A DNA stretch of 24,116 nt from Bacillota bacterium (GCA_023399275.1 JAEWQH010000074.1:1-24116), one strand, 5' to 3'; positions 8,141 to 15,526 are shown, counted from the first letter of the stretch. Numbers and translations: made by a program. Notes: a model not told the origin generated them from the letters alone.

Positions 8141-11100
8141 ACATCAACTTCCCTCCCGGCAGTTTTGAAAGGAACTCCGCCCATCCTGCGGGAACCGCAA
8201 GGCCGGAGATGCCCGGGTAGAGCAACGCAAAGAGCAACACCGCGACCCCGACCCAGACCCACTTGACAAACCACACCTCAGGGTACTTCTGCTCCAGCTT
8301 CTGCAATGCATAGACCGTTGCCATCAGGATAAACGGAACGGTCGCAAAAAAGTGGTAGATAAACGTACAGCGCGACACGAGCACCCATGGCAGGTAGTTT
8401 GCCAGAATGCCGACGCAGAGAATCTGCAATGCGCGATCGGGCGCGATACTCTTGCTCAGGCGCGCCCAGAGCAGCGCGACGGCGCCGACGCTCGAAACCC
8501 ACCACACGGCGGGGTTTCCCGAGGCGGTCAGCGTGGAGACCTGCTCCGGCGCGATGTAGCTATTGAAGAAATACCACATCGGCTTGAGCGTAAACGGCCA
8601 GGAGTACCAGCTGGACTGATAGGGGTGCGTCGCATTGAGCGTGCTGTGGTAGTTATACATGAACTCCTGATAGTGGAAAAACGTTTTAAACATACCGGAA
8701 ACGCCATAATCCGTACTCTGGCCGGACGCATAGATATAGTACGGCGCGTAGGAGCCGAAATAGATCGCAAACGGAATCACGATAAAGAACAGCACGCACC
8801 AGGCCAGCGTCTTGATGCAGAGCGTCCAGAAGTCCTTCACCCGCGCCTTGTCCGCGTCGTTTTCGCGCTCATTGACGCGGATATGCTCGAGATAGCGCGC
8901 AATCAGCGAGCCAAACAGCAGCACCGCAAGCCCCGCTCCGGCATAGATGCTCGTCCACTTGCACGCAGCTCCTATGCCAAAGAACAACCCCGAGAGCGCA
9001 AGGGGCTTGAGCGTCTTTTTGAGCCCGTCCACATAGAAATTCATGGTGATATACTGATACATATAGTAGTACATCAGCAGAATAAAGAATACGGAGTAGA
9101 CGTCTATCGTTGCGATCCGCGTCTGCGTAAAGTGCATAAAGTCAAACGCAAACAGCGTGGTGAGCACCAGCGCGTAGTTCGAATTCTTGAAGAGGCGCTT
9201 GCCAAAAGCATACAGAACCGGCAGCATGCCGATGCCGAAGAGCGCGCCGACCACGCGCCAGCCAAACGGCGTCATGCCAAACGCCCATACGCCAAGCATG
9301 ATGAGCAGCTTGCCCAGCGGCGGATGCGAGTTTTCATATGGCGAGAGATTGTGCAGGTTTTCGTAAGCCGTGCGCGCATGGTACAGCTCGTCGAAATACA
9401 TACCGTTGTAGTAACTCGGCGTGTCATAGACCGTATCCTGCTCGTCGATCAGGTTTGCCTGCGTTCCCTGCGCGCCGGAGATATGCAGCGGGATCTGATC
9501 GCCGGCCTCGTTGAAGAAAGCGATCTCATTGAGCTTGAGTGAGCCGGAGTAGAGAGAAAGCGTGACAGAGTCGCCGACGAAGTCCGTGGTGACCTTCTTC
9601 CAGCGGAACATATCGTCGTAGGTCTGCGCAAACGTCTCCTCGTGCCCGTCCGGCGCGGTGATCAGCAGCGTGCCGTCGTTGTCGATGTTTCCGTAGACGC
9701 TGTAGGCGGAGACGTGCTCCACCGTGTCAAACCGGATTGTGACGCTCTCACCCGCGGTGTCGCTATACCAGTAGCTCTGGGGCGCAACAGTCGAGCCGAG
9801 GTTGGTCAGCGCCACCACGCCGTAGACCAGCGTAACCGCAAGCACATAGATCAGATCCCGCCGGGTATAGCGCAGCTTGTTATCCACGGGCAGCTGCGGT
9901 AGCATGGAGTCGCGGCGCGCGCGGTGCCTGCGGCGCACCTCCTGTGCGTGCAGCGGCTGCGCGGCGTTGCCCAACGCAAGGATTTGCACGCTGATCACGC
10001 TCAGATACACCGCAAACACGATGGTCGCCAGCGAACCCGCCGCCGTGATCACATCATACGCCGTGCCGCGCGCGGCCTGGTGGTTGACCACATAGTATGC
10101 GCAGGTCACATTGAGCAGCGACGTGGCCAAGAGCCCGCCGAACGCGACGAGCAGCCGCCGGTCTCTATAGTAGATGTAGGCCATCAACAGCAAAAGCAGC
10201 ACCGGCAGCATATAGCGCTCATGCATATAGTGCCCGAAGGTGAAGATCAGCAGCACCACCAGCCCCGCGCTGAGAAAGAGCGCACCGCGGCTGCGCTTTC
10301 TGCCAAGAAAATACAGCGCAGAGGAGAACAGCACGGAGAGTATGATCATGACTTTGCCAAATTGATAGTACGGCACGCCGAGAATCAGCGTGTTCGCCGT
10401 CTTCCAGTTCCACCCGAGCAGCGCGCCAAGGTTAAACGCCTCGATCGTGACATAGTGATAAGAGCCGGCGGTATCACGATACTTCTCGATCAGCCAGTTC
10501 CAGCTCTGCGATCCCTGAAACGGCAGGGAAAGCACAAACAGCACCGCAAGCGCGGCGGCGACCGCGAGCACGGTCTCGATCAGCTTTCTTCTCCACTGCG
10601 CCCGGTTATCGATGATATCGAGGATGAACGCAACCGCGAGAATCGGCCCGAACATCAGCGCCTGCGGCTTCATCAGGATAGCCAGGCCGTAAAGCGCGCC
10701 AGCAAGGATACGCTTGTCGAGCTGCAGCAGCAGGATCACAAGCACGATCAGCAGCGCCAGAACGGAGTCGATCTGCCCCCAAGCGCCGGAGACGAACATC
10801 AGCGTGGGCGCAAATGCATACAGCCCCGCCAGCAGCAGAGCACCCTTTTCACCAAGGTTGTTTCCCTTTGCAAGGCGATAGATCAGATACACCGTCATGA
10901 GATCGGCAAATGTGGAGGGCATCTTAAAGATCAGCGCCATCGCGTCCGTTCCATAGCCGATGCCAAAGAGCTTGCACAGCGCGGCGAGCGCGCCGCAGAT
11001 ATACATATACCCCGGCGGATAGTCCGCAAACGCGCCGGAGGTGTAGAAGCTCGCCATGCCGTTCTCCGCCACCATATTGCCCCAGGACATAAAGCAGGCG

Positions 11101-11960
11101 ATATCTGTGGGATGCCCGTAAAAGACAACCGAGAGAACGACGCGGATCAAAAACGCGCCGGCGAGGATGCCGGGCAGCACAAGCCGTGAATCGGACGTCT
11201 GCCCGAGCATATGCAAATCGTAGCGCAGCCGGTTTCGGTAGAGCCAAAGAAACGTTGCGGCAAACACAAGCGTAACCGCGACGGAGAGATACAGCGGATC
11301 GTTTGCAGTGGCTTCCGCGGTTGCCGCCGCGCTCGCGTCCGACTGGCCAGAGATCGTGCCGTTTTCAGTTGCGAGGTCTACCACCGCAGCTTCCGTGGAA
11401 ACGCACTCATACAGCGAGACGCCGCGGAACTCCGCCGTTCCGGTTGCCGTCGTGCCATAGCCGCCAAGGCGCAGGGCCACGCTGACGCGCGTCTGCTCCG
11501 CGCCCGTGCGGAAATAGAGCGAAACGCTCCGCCACGCGTCCGAGCCAAACAGGTTTTCGGAATAGCAATAGGTGCCGTCGATGGGATAGTTGTCGATCGA
11601 GAGATTTGCGCCGGTGCCGTATTCCACGTCGCTGGTTCGAATCTGCGCGCTCAGCCGGTAGACGGTGTTTGGCGAAACGGTGACCTCCTGCACGACGCGC
11701 GCGTCGTTTGCAACAAGGTTGCTCAGCACGATCTGCGTCGCTCCATCCTCGGCAAGCGCATAGGCGCTCACGCTGGCGGCGTCGTTGTAGTATGCGTTGA
11801 GTTCCCAGCCGGCGGGCAGCGCCGCGCTCTCGGCCTGCAGGGAAAAATCCCCGTTATACAGCAGCTCGTCGCCCGCGAGCTGATCGCCATTGTCGGCAAG
11901 CGCCAGTGAAGGCACGATCAGCAGGCATACGAAAAGCAGGATTGTCAGCAGTTTACGCAC
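8130..11960 (-). CDS. Giant dual GT-C membrane glycosyltransferase (GT87-like half plus protein O-mannosyltransferase-like half)
   Basis: I choose the GTG at 11960 because AAAGGA lies 7 bases upstream and a clear signal peptide (VRKLLTILLFVCLLIVPSLA, GTG read as Met) then starts the protein. That gives 1276 residues. Residues 31-190 are a beta-rich soluble domain resembling carbohydrate-binding modules. From about 222 to 665 a multi-helix GT-C segment shows HPTD at 283-286, DYPPGYMY at 313-320 and HERYMLP at 580-586. From about 700 a second GT-C unit begins. After its first helix comes a discoidin-like beta region (about 725-830), then the PMT/GT39 motifs FDELYHAR (856-863), SHPPLGK (878-884) and TRIATID (947-953), and more helices. 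Such enzymes transfer sugars from polyprenyl-phosphate carriers to acceptors outside the membrane. The reading frame is intact. Donor and acceptor are unknown, and whether both halves are active is open. Confidence 0.88.
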   Translation of the reverse strand: MRKLLTILLFVCLLIVPSLALADNGDQLAGDELLYNGDFSLQAESAALPAGWELNAYYNDAASVSAYALAEDGATQIVLSNLVANDARVVQEVTVSPNTVYRLSAQIRTSDVEYGTGANLSIDNYPIDGTYCYSENLFGSDAWRSVSLYFRTGAEQTRVSVALRLGGYGTTATGTAEFRGVSLYECVSTEAAVVDLATENGTISGQSDASAAATAEATANDPLYLSVAVTLVFAATFLWLYRNRLRYDLHMLGQTSDSRLVLPGILAGAFLIRVVLSVVFYGHPTDIACFMSWGNMVAENGMASFYTSGAFADYPPGYMYICGALAALCKLFGIGYGTDAMALIFKMPSTFADLMTVYLIYRLAKGNNLGEKGALLLAGLYAFAPTLMFVSGAWGQIDSVLALLIVLVILLLQLDKRILAGALYGLAILMKPQALMFGPILAVAFILDIIDNRAQWRRKLIETVLAVAAALAVLFVLSLPFQGSQSWNWLIEKYRDTAGSYHYVTIEAFNLGALLGWNWKTANTLILGVPYYQFGKVMIILSVLFSSALYFLGRKRSRGALFLSAGLVVLLIFTFGHYMHERYMLPVLLLLLMAYIYYRDRRLLVAFGGLLATSLLNVTCAYYVVNHQAARGTAYDVITAAGSLATIVFAVYLSVISVQILALGNAAQPLHAQEVRRRHRARRDSMLPQLPVDNKLRYTRRDLIYVLAVTLVYGVVALTNLGSTVAPQSYWYSDTAGESVTIRFDTVEHVSAYSVYGNIDNDGTLLITAPDGHEETFAQTYDDMFRWKKVTTDFVGDSVTLSLYSGSLKLNEIAFFNEAGDQIPLHISGAQGTQANLIDEQDTVYDTPSYYNGMYFDELYHARTAYENLHNLSPYENSHPPLGKLLIMLGVWAFGMTPFGWRVVGALFGIGMLPVLYAFGKRLFKNSNYALVLTTLFAFDFMHFTQTRIATIDVYSVFFILLMYYYMYQYITMNFYVDGLKKTLKPLALSGLFFGIGAACKWTSIYAGAGLAVLLFGSLIARYLEHIRVNERENDADKARVKDFWTLCIKTLAWCVLFFIVIPFAIYFGSYAPYYIYASGQSTDYGVSGMFKTFFHYQEFMYNYHSTLNATHPYQSSWYSWPFTLKPMWYFFNSYIAPEQVSTLTASGNPAVWWVSSVGAVALLWARLSKSIAPDRALQILCVGILANYLPWVLVSRCTFIYHFFATVPFILMATVYALQKLEQKYPEVWFVKWVWVGVAVLLFALLYPGISGLAVPAGWAEFLSKLPGGKLMYGA

Positions 11961-12007
11961 AAACGTATCCTTTCCATATCCAAAGGAGGGTTGATCAATT
12001 CCCAAAC

Positions 12008-12035
12008 AGTATATCACAAACCAAAAAAAGCTCAA
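12008..12035 (-). promoter_or_regulatory. Extended -10 promoter of the glycosyltransferase-gtrA cassette
   Basis: On the minus strand TTGAGC (12035-12030) is followed by 16 bases and TATACT (12013-12008), which is preceded by TGA to form an extended -10 element. The predicted start near 12001 gives a leader of about 41 bases to the GTG at 11960. The -35 box is part of the descending stem arm of the yraN terminator, and the terminator U-run lies in the spacer. Confidence 0.7.
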
Positions 12036-12056
12036 CCGCGCGGATGCGGCCTGAGC
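12023..12056 (-). terminator. Intrinsic terminator of the rbgA-rnhB-yraN unit
   Basis: The minus-strand RNA GCUCAGGCCGC-loop-GCGCGGUUGAGC forms a stem of about 10 bp with one bulged G, followed directly by seven U residues. It lies 48 bases after the yraN stop. It is one of the clearest terminators in the window and marks the end of the conserved ribosome/RNA-processing block. Confidence 0.9.
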
Positions 12057-12103
12057 TTGTCATTTTTGTGTCAGGGTGTGTTTCCCGGTCTCCGGCCGGC
12101 GCG

Positions 12104-12457
12104 CTACGCAGCGTCAAAAGCGTTCTCGATATGGCGCATCTCCCCCGTGGACAGATATACCTCCACCACGTCGAACCGTGCCGGAACATCCCGCAGGTCC
12201 TGTTCGGCCAGATACGCCTCCGCGGCAAGCGTCAGGCGCCTGCGCTTGGCAAGCGTCACAAACTCACCGGGCATGCCGTGGCGCGTGGCGGAGCGCGCCT
12301 TGACCTCGACAAACACCACCGTTTCCCCGTCTTGCATCACGAGGTCGATCTCGCGCGGTCCGCTGCGGTAGTTCCGTGCGAGCGCAGCATAGCCTTTCGC
12401 CGCAAGGAACCGTTCGGCTCGCGCCTCCGCATCCCTGCCGACGGAGGTCGCGCTCAT
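12104..12457 (-). CDS. yraN: YraN family (UPF0102) predicted nuclease-like protein
   Basis: The 117-residue protein has the UPF0102 pattern. It shows an N-terminal GRDAEARAERFLAAKGY helix region, then REIDLVMQDGETVVFVEVKAR, with Asp38, Glu51 and Lys53 in the PD-(D/E)xK nuclease arrangement. The cellular role of this family is not established; a DNA-end or repair function is inferred from the fold. The ATG overlaps the rnhB stop by four bases (ATGA), so the two are translationally coupled. The same rbgA-rnhB-yraN order is common in Bacillota (ylqF-rnhB-ylqG/yraN region). Confidence 0.92.
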   Translation of the reverse strand: MSATSVGRDAEARAERFLAAKGYAALARNYRSGPREIDLVMQDGETVVFVEVKARSATRHGMPGEFVTLAKRRRLTLAAEAYLAEQDLRDVPARFDVVEVYLSTGEMRHIENAFDAA

Positions 12458-13080
12458 ACAAACCTCCCGATAAAGCTTCTGCGGTGGGTCGGGCAGGGGC
12501 CGTATCGTTTCAGCGCGGCGATGTGCTCCGCCGTACCGTAGCCCTTGTTCTTGGCAAAGCCGTACTGCGGATAGCGCGCATCCTGCTCGAGCATATAGCG
12601 ATCGCGCGCCACCTTCGCCAGGATGGAGGCGCAGGCAATGCTGTAGCTCAACGCGTCCCCGTGGATGATCGGATGCTGCCGCGCGGAGATATCCAGCCCC
12701 TCCAATGCGTCTATGAGCACATCCGTCACCGGAATCGGCATGGATTCAAACGCGCTCCGAAAGGCGCGTCTGGTCGCCTGGAGGATGTTGATCTCGTCGA
12801 TCTCCTCCGGCCAGACCCAACCGAGCGCATAGCCAAGCGCCGACCCGGCCAGCAGCGGATACAGCGTCTCCCTGCGCCGCTCGCTCAGCTTCTTGGAGTC
12901 GTTGACGCGCTCGATCAGCGGCTGCGGCGGCATGGCCGCACAGCAGGCGACCACCGGCCCCGCCAGCGGGCCGCGGCCTACCTCGTCCATCCCCGCGAGC
13001 ACGACGCCGCTTTGCGCCCAGAGCACGCGGTCTGGCGCGGCAAGCTGCGCGAGCCGCTCCGCCTCCGGCAGCCGCGTCAC
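12454..13080 (-). CDS. rnhB: RNase HII
   Basis: RNase HII cuts RNA in RNA-DNA hybrids and at single ribonucleotides misincorporated in DNA. The 208-residue protein has the DEDD catalytic set: Asp32 and Glu33 in GMDEVGRGPLAGP, Asp124 in VLIDAL and Asp142 in HGDALSYSIACASILAKVARD. The DSKKLSE motif at 61-67 is also typical. An N-terminal extension of about 28 residues precedes the catalytic core, a common feature of Gram-positive RNase HII. The start is a GTG whose last two bases form the rbgA stop (GTGA, 4-base overlap). It overlaps yraN in the same way at the other end. Confidence 0.96.
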   Translation of the reverse strand: MTRLPEAERLAQLAAPDRVLWAQSGVVLAGMDEVGRGPLAGPVVACCAAMPPQPLIERVNDSKKLSERRRETLYPLLAGSALGYALGWVWPEEIDEINILQATRRAFRSAFESMPIPVTDVLIDALEGLDISARQHPIIHGDALSYSIACASILAKVARDRYMLEQDARYPQYGFAKNKGYGTAEHIAALKRYGPCPTHRRSFIGRFV

Positions 13081-13931
13081 GCCTCCGCCTCCGGCTGTTC
13101 GAGCGTTACGCGGGCGATCTTCCCCGCGCGGAACTCATCCAGCACTACGTGCGCGGCCCGTTCGGTATCCAGCGCGCCGCCACGCAGCAAAAAGCCGCGG
13201 CTGCGGCAGACAGCGTTGAGCAGTTCCTCCCGCGGGGTCTCTGCATCAAGCTTTGCATACCGCTGCGTCAGCTGCGCAAGCGCCTGCGCCTGCAGCAGCG
13301 AGAGCAGATCAAGGGCAAGCGCTTCGCTGTCCATCACTTCGTCTTTGATCGATCCGAGAAACGCGAGATGCCGCGCCAGCTCTTGATCCTCCAGCTTTGG
13401 CCAGAGCATGCCGGGCGTATCCATCAGCTCCAGATACGGCGTGATCTTCACCCACTGCTTCCCGCGGGTCACGCCGGGCCTGTCCCCAACCTCCGCGCGG
13501 TTTTGCCCTGCGATGCGGTTGATCAGCGTGCTCTTGCCGGCGTTTGGAATGCCCACGATCATGCAGCGCACCACCTTGCTGACGCCCTTCGCCTTCATCG
13601 CGTCCACACGGGGCTTCGCCGCCCGCTCGATCAGCGCCACCGCGGTCTTTTTGGCCGAGCCGCCCGTCGCGCTGATGCCGGCGGCCTCGATGCCGCTGTG
13701 ATCATAATGCGCGATCCAGCGCTTGGTGGCGTTCGCGTCCGCAAGGTCGCTCTTGTTGAGCAGCACCACGCGCGCTTTCCCTGAAAAAAGGTCGTCGAAG
13801 TCCGGGTTGCGCGAGGCCAGCGGCGCGCGCGCGTCGAGAATTTCGACCACCACGTCGATCATCTTTAAGTTTTCCTGCAGCATACGCCGCGTCTTGGTCA
13901 TATGCCCAGGGTACCAGTTGATGGCAGGCAT
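13077..13931 (-). CDS. rbgA: RbgA (YlqF), GTPase for 50S ribosome assembly
   Basis: RbgA is a circularly permuted GTPase needed for a late step of 50S subunit assembly in Gram-positive bacteria. The order of G motifs shows the permutation: NKSD (G4) at 59-62 comes before GIPNAGKST (G1) at 127-135, then GVTRG and DTPG (G3) at 171-174. The N-terminus MPAINWYPGHMTKTRR and the length of 284 residues are standard. A purine-rich GAGAGGGGAAG precedes the ATG. It lies immediately downstream of the rplS terminator with no clear promoter of its own, so its expression probably depends on read-through from rplS. That would tie an assembly factor to ribosomal protein synthesis. Confidence 0.96.
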   Translation of the reverse strand: MPAINWYPGHMTKTRRMLQENLKMIDVVVEILDARAPLASRNPDFDDLFSGKARVVLLNKSDLADANATKRWIAHYDHSGIEAAGISATGGSAKKTAVALIERAAKPRVDAMKAKGVSKVVRCMIVGIPNAGKSTLINRIAGQNRAEVGDRPGVTRGKQWVKITPYLELMDTPGMLWPKLEDQELARHLAFLGSIKDEVMDSEALALDLLSLLQAQALAQLTQRYAKLDAETPREELLNAVCRSRGFLLRGGALDTERAAHVVLDEFRAGKIARVTLEQPEAEA

Positions 13932-13953
13932 GCTCTTCCCCTCTCAAATATGG

Positions 13954-13987
13954 AAAAACCCCGGTGCCGGTGCCGGCAGAGGGGTTT
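13954..13987 (-). terminator. Terminator or attenuator between rplS and rbgA
   Basis: The minus-strand RNA pairs AAACCCC with GGGGUUU, encloses an inner GCCG/CGGC hairpin across a 3x3 internal loop, and ends with five U residues. It sits 19 bases after the rplS stop. Because rbgA begins only 22 bases later and lacks a visible promoter, it probably lets a fraction of transcripts pass, giving much more L19 than RbgA. Confidence 0.8.
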
Positions 13988-14006
13988 GATCCCGTTTTGT
14001 ACGCGC

Positions 14007-14369
14007 TTAGCTGTTCTTCTTATCCTCGATGCGCTCGCGGATCTTCGCGGCTTTACCGGAGAGGTCGCGCAGGTAGAAGAGCTTCGCGCGGCGCACAACA
14101 CCGTGGCGGACGACCTCGATGCGGCCGATGCGCGGGCTATTGTATGGAAACGTTCTCTCTACGCCGACGCCGTAGGAAATACGGCGGACGGTGAAGCTCT
14201 TGCGCACGCCGCCGCCCTGAATCTTGATGACGACGCCTTCGAAGTTCTGGAGGCGCTCGCGGTTGCCCTCGATGACCTTCACAAACACGCGGACGGTGTC
14301 GCCAACCTCAAGCTCCGGCAGGTCGGTTCGCAGTTGTTCTTTTTCAAGCTCCTGAATGATGTTGGACAT
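14007..14369 (-). CDS. rplS: Large-subunit ribosomal protein bL19
   Basis: bL19 sits at the 30S-50S interface. The 120-residue protein MSNIIQELEKEQLRTDLPEL is standard, with the family stretch VKVIEGNRERLQNFEGVVIK and the R-I-G-x-I-E-V-V-R-x-G-x-V-R-R-A-K-L core. AAAGGAG precedes the ATG by 11 bases. In many bacteria rplS is the last gene of rpsP-rimM-trmD-rplS. Here it is separated from trmD by a transporter gene and has its own consensus promoter and a terminator, so it forms an independent unit with possible read-through into rbgA. Confidence 0.98.
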   Translation of the reverse strand: MSNIIQELEKEQLRTDLPELEVGDTVRVFVKVIEGNRERLQNFEGVVIKIQGGGVRKSFTVRRISYGVGVERTFPYNSPRIGRIEVVRHGVVRRAKLFYLRDLSGKAAKIRERIEDKKNS

Positions 14370-14443
14370 TTTGAAATATTCTCCTTTCAGTTTGCCAGGC
14401 GTTCATACTTCAAAAAGCCGAACAGAGGACCGCCCGATGTCAC
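14370..14443 (-). promoter_or_regulatory. rplS 5' leader, possible ribosomal-protein autoregulatory leader
   Basis: The predicted transcript start near 14443 leaves a leader of about 74 bases. That is longer than needed for a Shine-Dalgarno sequence alone. A GCGTTC/GAACGC inverted repeat (14399-14404 and 14444-14449) flanks it, but the 5' arm would lie mostly upstream of the predicted start, so it may not form in the RNA. L19 leader RNAs are known in low-GC Gram-positive bacteria. I cannot confirm the conserved fold here. Confidence 0.3.
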
Positions 14444-14450
14444 GAACGCG

Positions 14451-14480
14451 ATTATAACACAGCGGCATGCGCAATTGCAA
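14451..14480 (-). promoter_or_regulatory. Extended -10 promoter of rplS
   Basis: On the minus strand TTGCAA (14480-14475), an 18-base spacer and a perfect TATAAT (14456-14451), preceded by TGT, make an extended -10 promoter. It lies only 18 bases before the end of the eamA coding region, so rplS is transcribed independently of trmD and eamA. Confidence 0.8.
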
Positions 14481-14497
14481 GCCGTTTCTTCCAGATT

Positions 14498-15376
14498 TTA
14501 TGCGGGATTCTCTGCGGTCGGCCCCGCTGCCTGCATCTGCGGGTGCTTTGCGTCGTATGCATACCACAGCGTGATCGCGATGACGACGATCACCCCGCCG
14601 ACCAGCGACCACAGCCCGGGGGTCTCCCCCGCAAAGAGAAACACCCAAACGGGATTGAGCAGCGGCTCCAGCACGGCAAGCAGCGAGCAGGTCAGAAGCG
14701 GCGCGCGCTTGAGCGCAACGCTGTAGAGCACATAGGCCAACCCAATCTGAAATATGCCCAGCACCAGAATGCCGAGGATCGCCTGAACCGTAAACGCCGG
14801 CTTTGTCGCAACGAGTACGGGCAGGCCGATGATCGCCGTGAGAAACTGTCCTTGCATGATGCCGCTGGCGCGTACCTGATCGGATACGCCTTCGCTCGTG
14901 ATGAACATGCCGGCAAAAAACAGGCCGGATACGATCGCGATCAGATCACCCGCAAGCCGCCCCCGACCCATCTGCCCGATGAAGCAGAGCGCGACGCCGA
15001 GAATCGTGACCGGCACCACGGCGATGTCGAGTGGGCGCAGCTTTTTCTTCTGCACCAGCGCAATGTAGAGCAGCACGTAGACCGGCGCGCAGTACTGGAT
15101 TACGATGGCGTTGGCCGCTGTGGTCAGCTTATTTGCCGCCACAAACGTGGTGCATACGCCCGCGAGCGCAACTGCGATCTTGACCGTGTCTTTGTTGAAA
15201 ACTGGCCGAATGCCGCGAATGCGCAGGTAAACAAACATCACCATCCCGCCGAGCAGCCCGCGCAGGCCCGCGATGGCAAGCGCGTTCCACGGAACAAGCT
15301 TGATGAAAATGCCGCCGATGCTCCAAAGCAGCGCGGTCGCAATCATGGCAATGGTGCCTTTTGTCGTCTCTTTCAT
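14498..15376 (-). CDS. EamA-family (DMT superfamily) transporter
   Basis: Drug/metabolite-transporter proteins export or import small metabolites through ten membrane helices formed by two EamA repeats. This 292-residue protein has about ten hydrophobic segments and two similar halves: the first starts at IAMIATALLWSIGGIFIKL, the second at about residue 145 (AGDLIAIVSGLFFAGMF). The YSVALKRAPLLTCSLLAVLEPLLNPVWVFLFAGE segment is the usual EamA helix 8-9 signature. The substrate cannot be told. I use the ATG at 15376, although it has no good Shine-Dalgarno sequence and a 5-bp GC hairpin (15385-15398) sits just upstream. A TTG at 15418 or the ATG ten codons further in are alternatives. It interrupts the usual trmD-rplS adjacency. 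Confidence 0.88.
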   Translation of the reverse strand: MKETTKGTIAMIATALLWSIGGIFIKLVPWNALAIAGLRGLLGGMVMFVYLRIRGIRPVFNKDTVKIAVALAGVCTTFVAANKLTTAANAIVIQYCAPVYVLLYIALVQKKKLRPLDIAVVPVTILGVALCFIGQMGRGRLAGDLIAIVSGLFFAGMFITSEGVSDQVRASGIMQGQFLTAIIGLPVLVATKPAFTVQAILGILVLGIFQIGLAYVLYSVALKRAPLLTCSLLAVLEPLLNPVWVFLFAGETPGLWSLVGGVIVVIAITLWYAYDAKHPQMQAAGPTAENPA

Positions 15377-15413
15377 ATCGCATTGGCCAGTACCGGCCGT
15401 CTCCTCATAGGAA

Positions 15414-15435
15414 AACAATCCCTGTCGGGACTGTT
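15414..15435 (-). terminator. Hairpin upstream of eamA, possible terminator of the ylxM-trmD operon
   Basis: The minus-strand RNA AACAGUCCC-GACA-GGGAUUGUU makes a 9-bp stem with a tetraloop and one G-U pair, followed by UUCC. It is about 90 bases past the trmD stop and about 40 bases before eamA. The U-run is short. It could terminate the long upstream operon or be part of the eamA leader. Confidence 0.45.
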
Positions 15436-15485
15436 TGATTCGTCGCTGGATTTGATCTCAACCAAGAGTGCCCAAGATCCCCTGT

Positions 15486-15503
15486 CCCCTCAAAAAAGAG
15501 GGG
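15486..15503 (-). repeat. Inverted repeat after trmD (hairpin without U-tract)
   Basis: CCCCTC-(six A on plus, six T on minus)-GAGGGG is a perfect 6-bp inverted repeat 24 bases after the trmD stop. Neither strand has a U-run after the stem, so it is not a standard intrinsic terminator. It may protect the 3' end of the operon mRNA from exonucleases. Confidence 0.5.
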
Positions 15504-15526
15504 GCGATAGTCCGACCGCCGTGCCC

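Noticed and set aside
8352..11189. Two long plus-strand open frames (396 and 421 residues) opposite the glycosyltransferase gene
   Set aside because: Their composition is rich in Arg, His and Gln, they have no family motifs, and the opposite strand encodes clear membrane helices and PMT motifs.
11982..12371. Good plus-strand Shine-Dalgarno (AAAGGAGGG) followed by TTG and an open frame
   Set aside because: The frame runs through a terminator and antisense to yraN, and its translation resembles no protein. The motif lies in the leader of the minus-strand glycosyltransferase gene.
15486..15503. Hairpin after trmD as an intrinsic terminator
   Set aside because: The stem is perfect but no U-run follows on either strand, so it is listed only as an inverted repeat.
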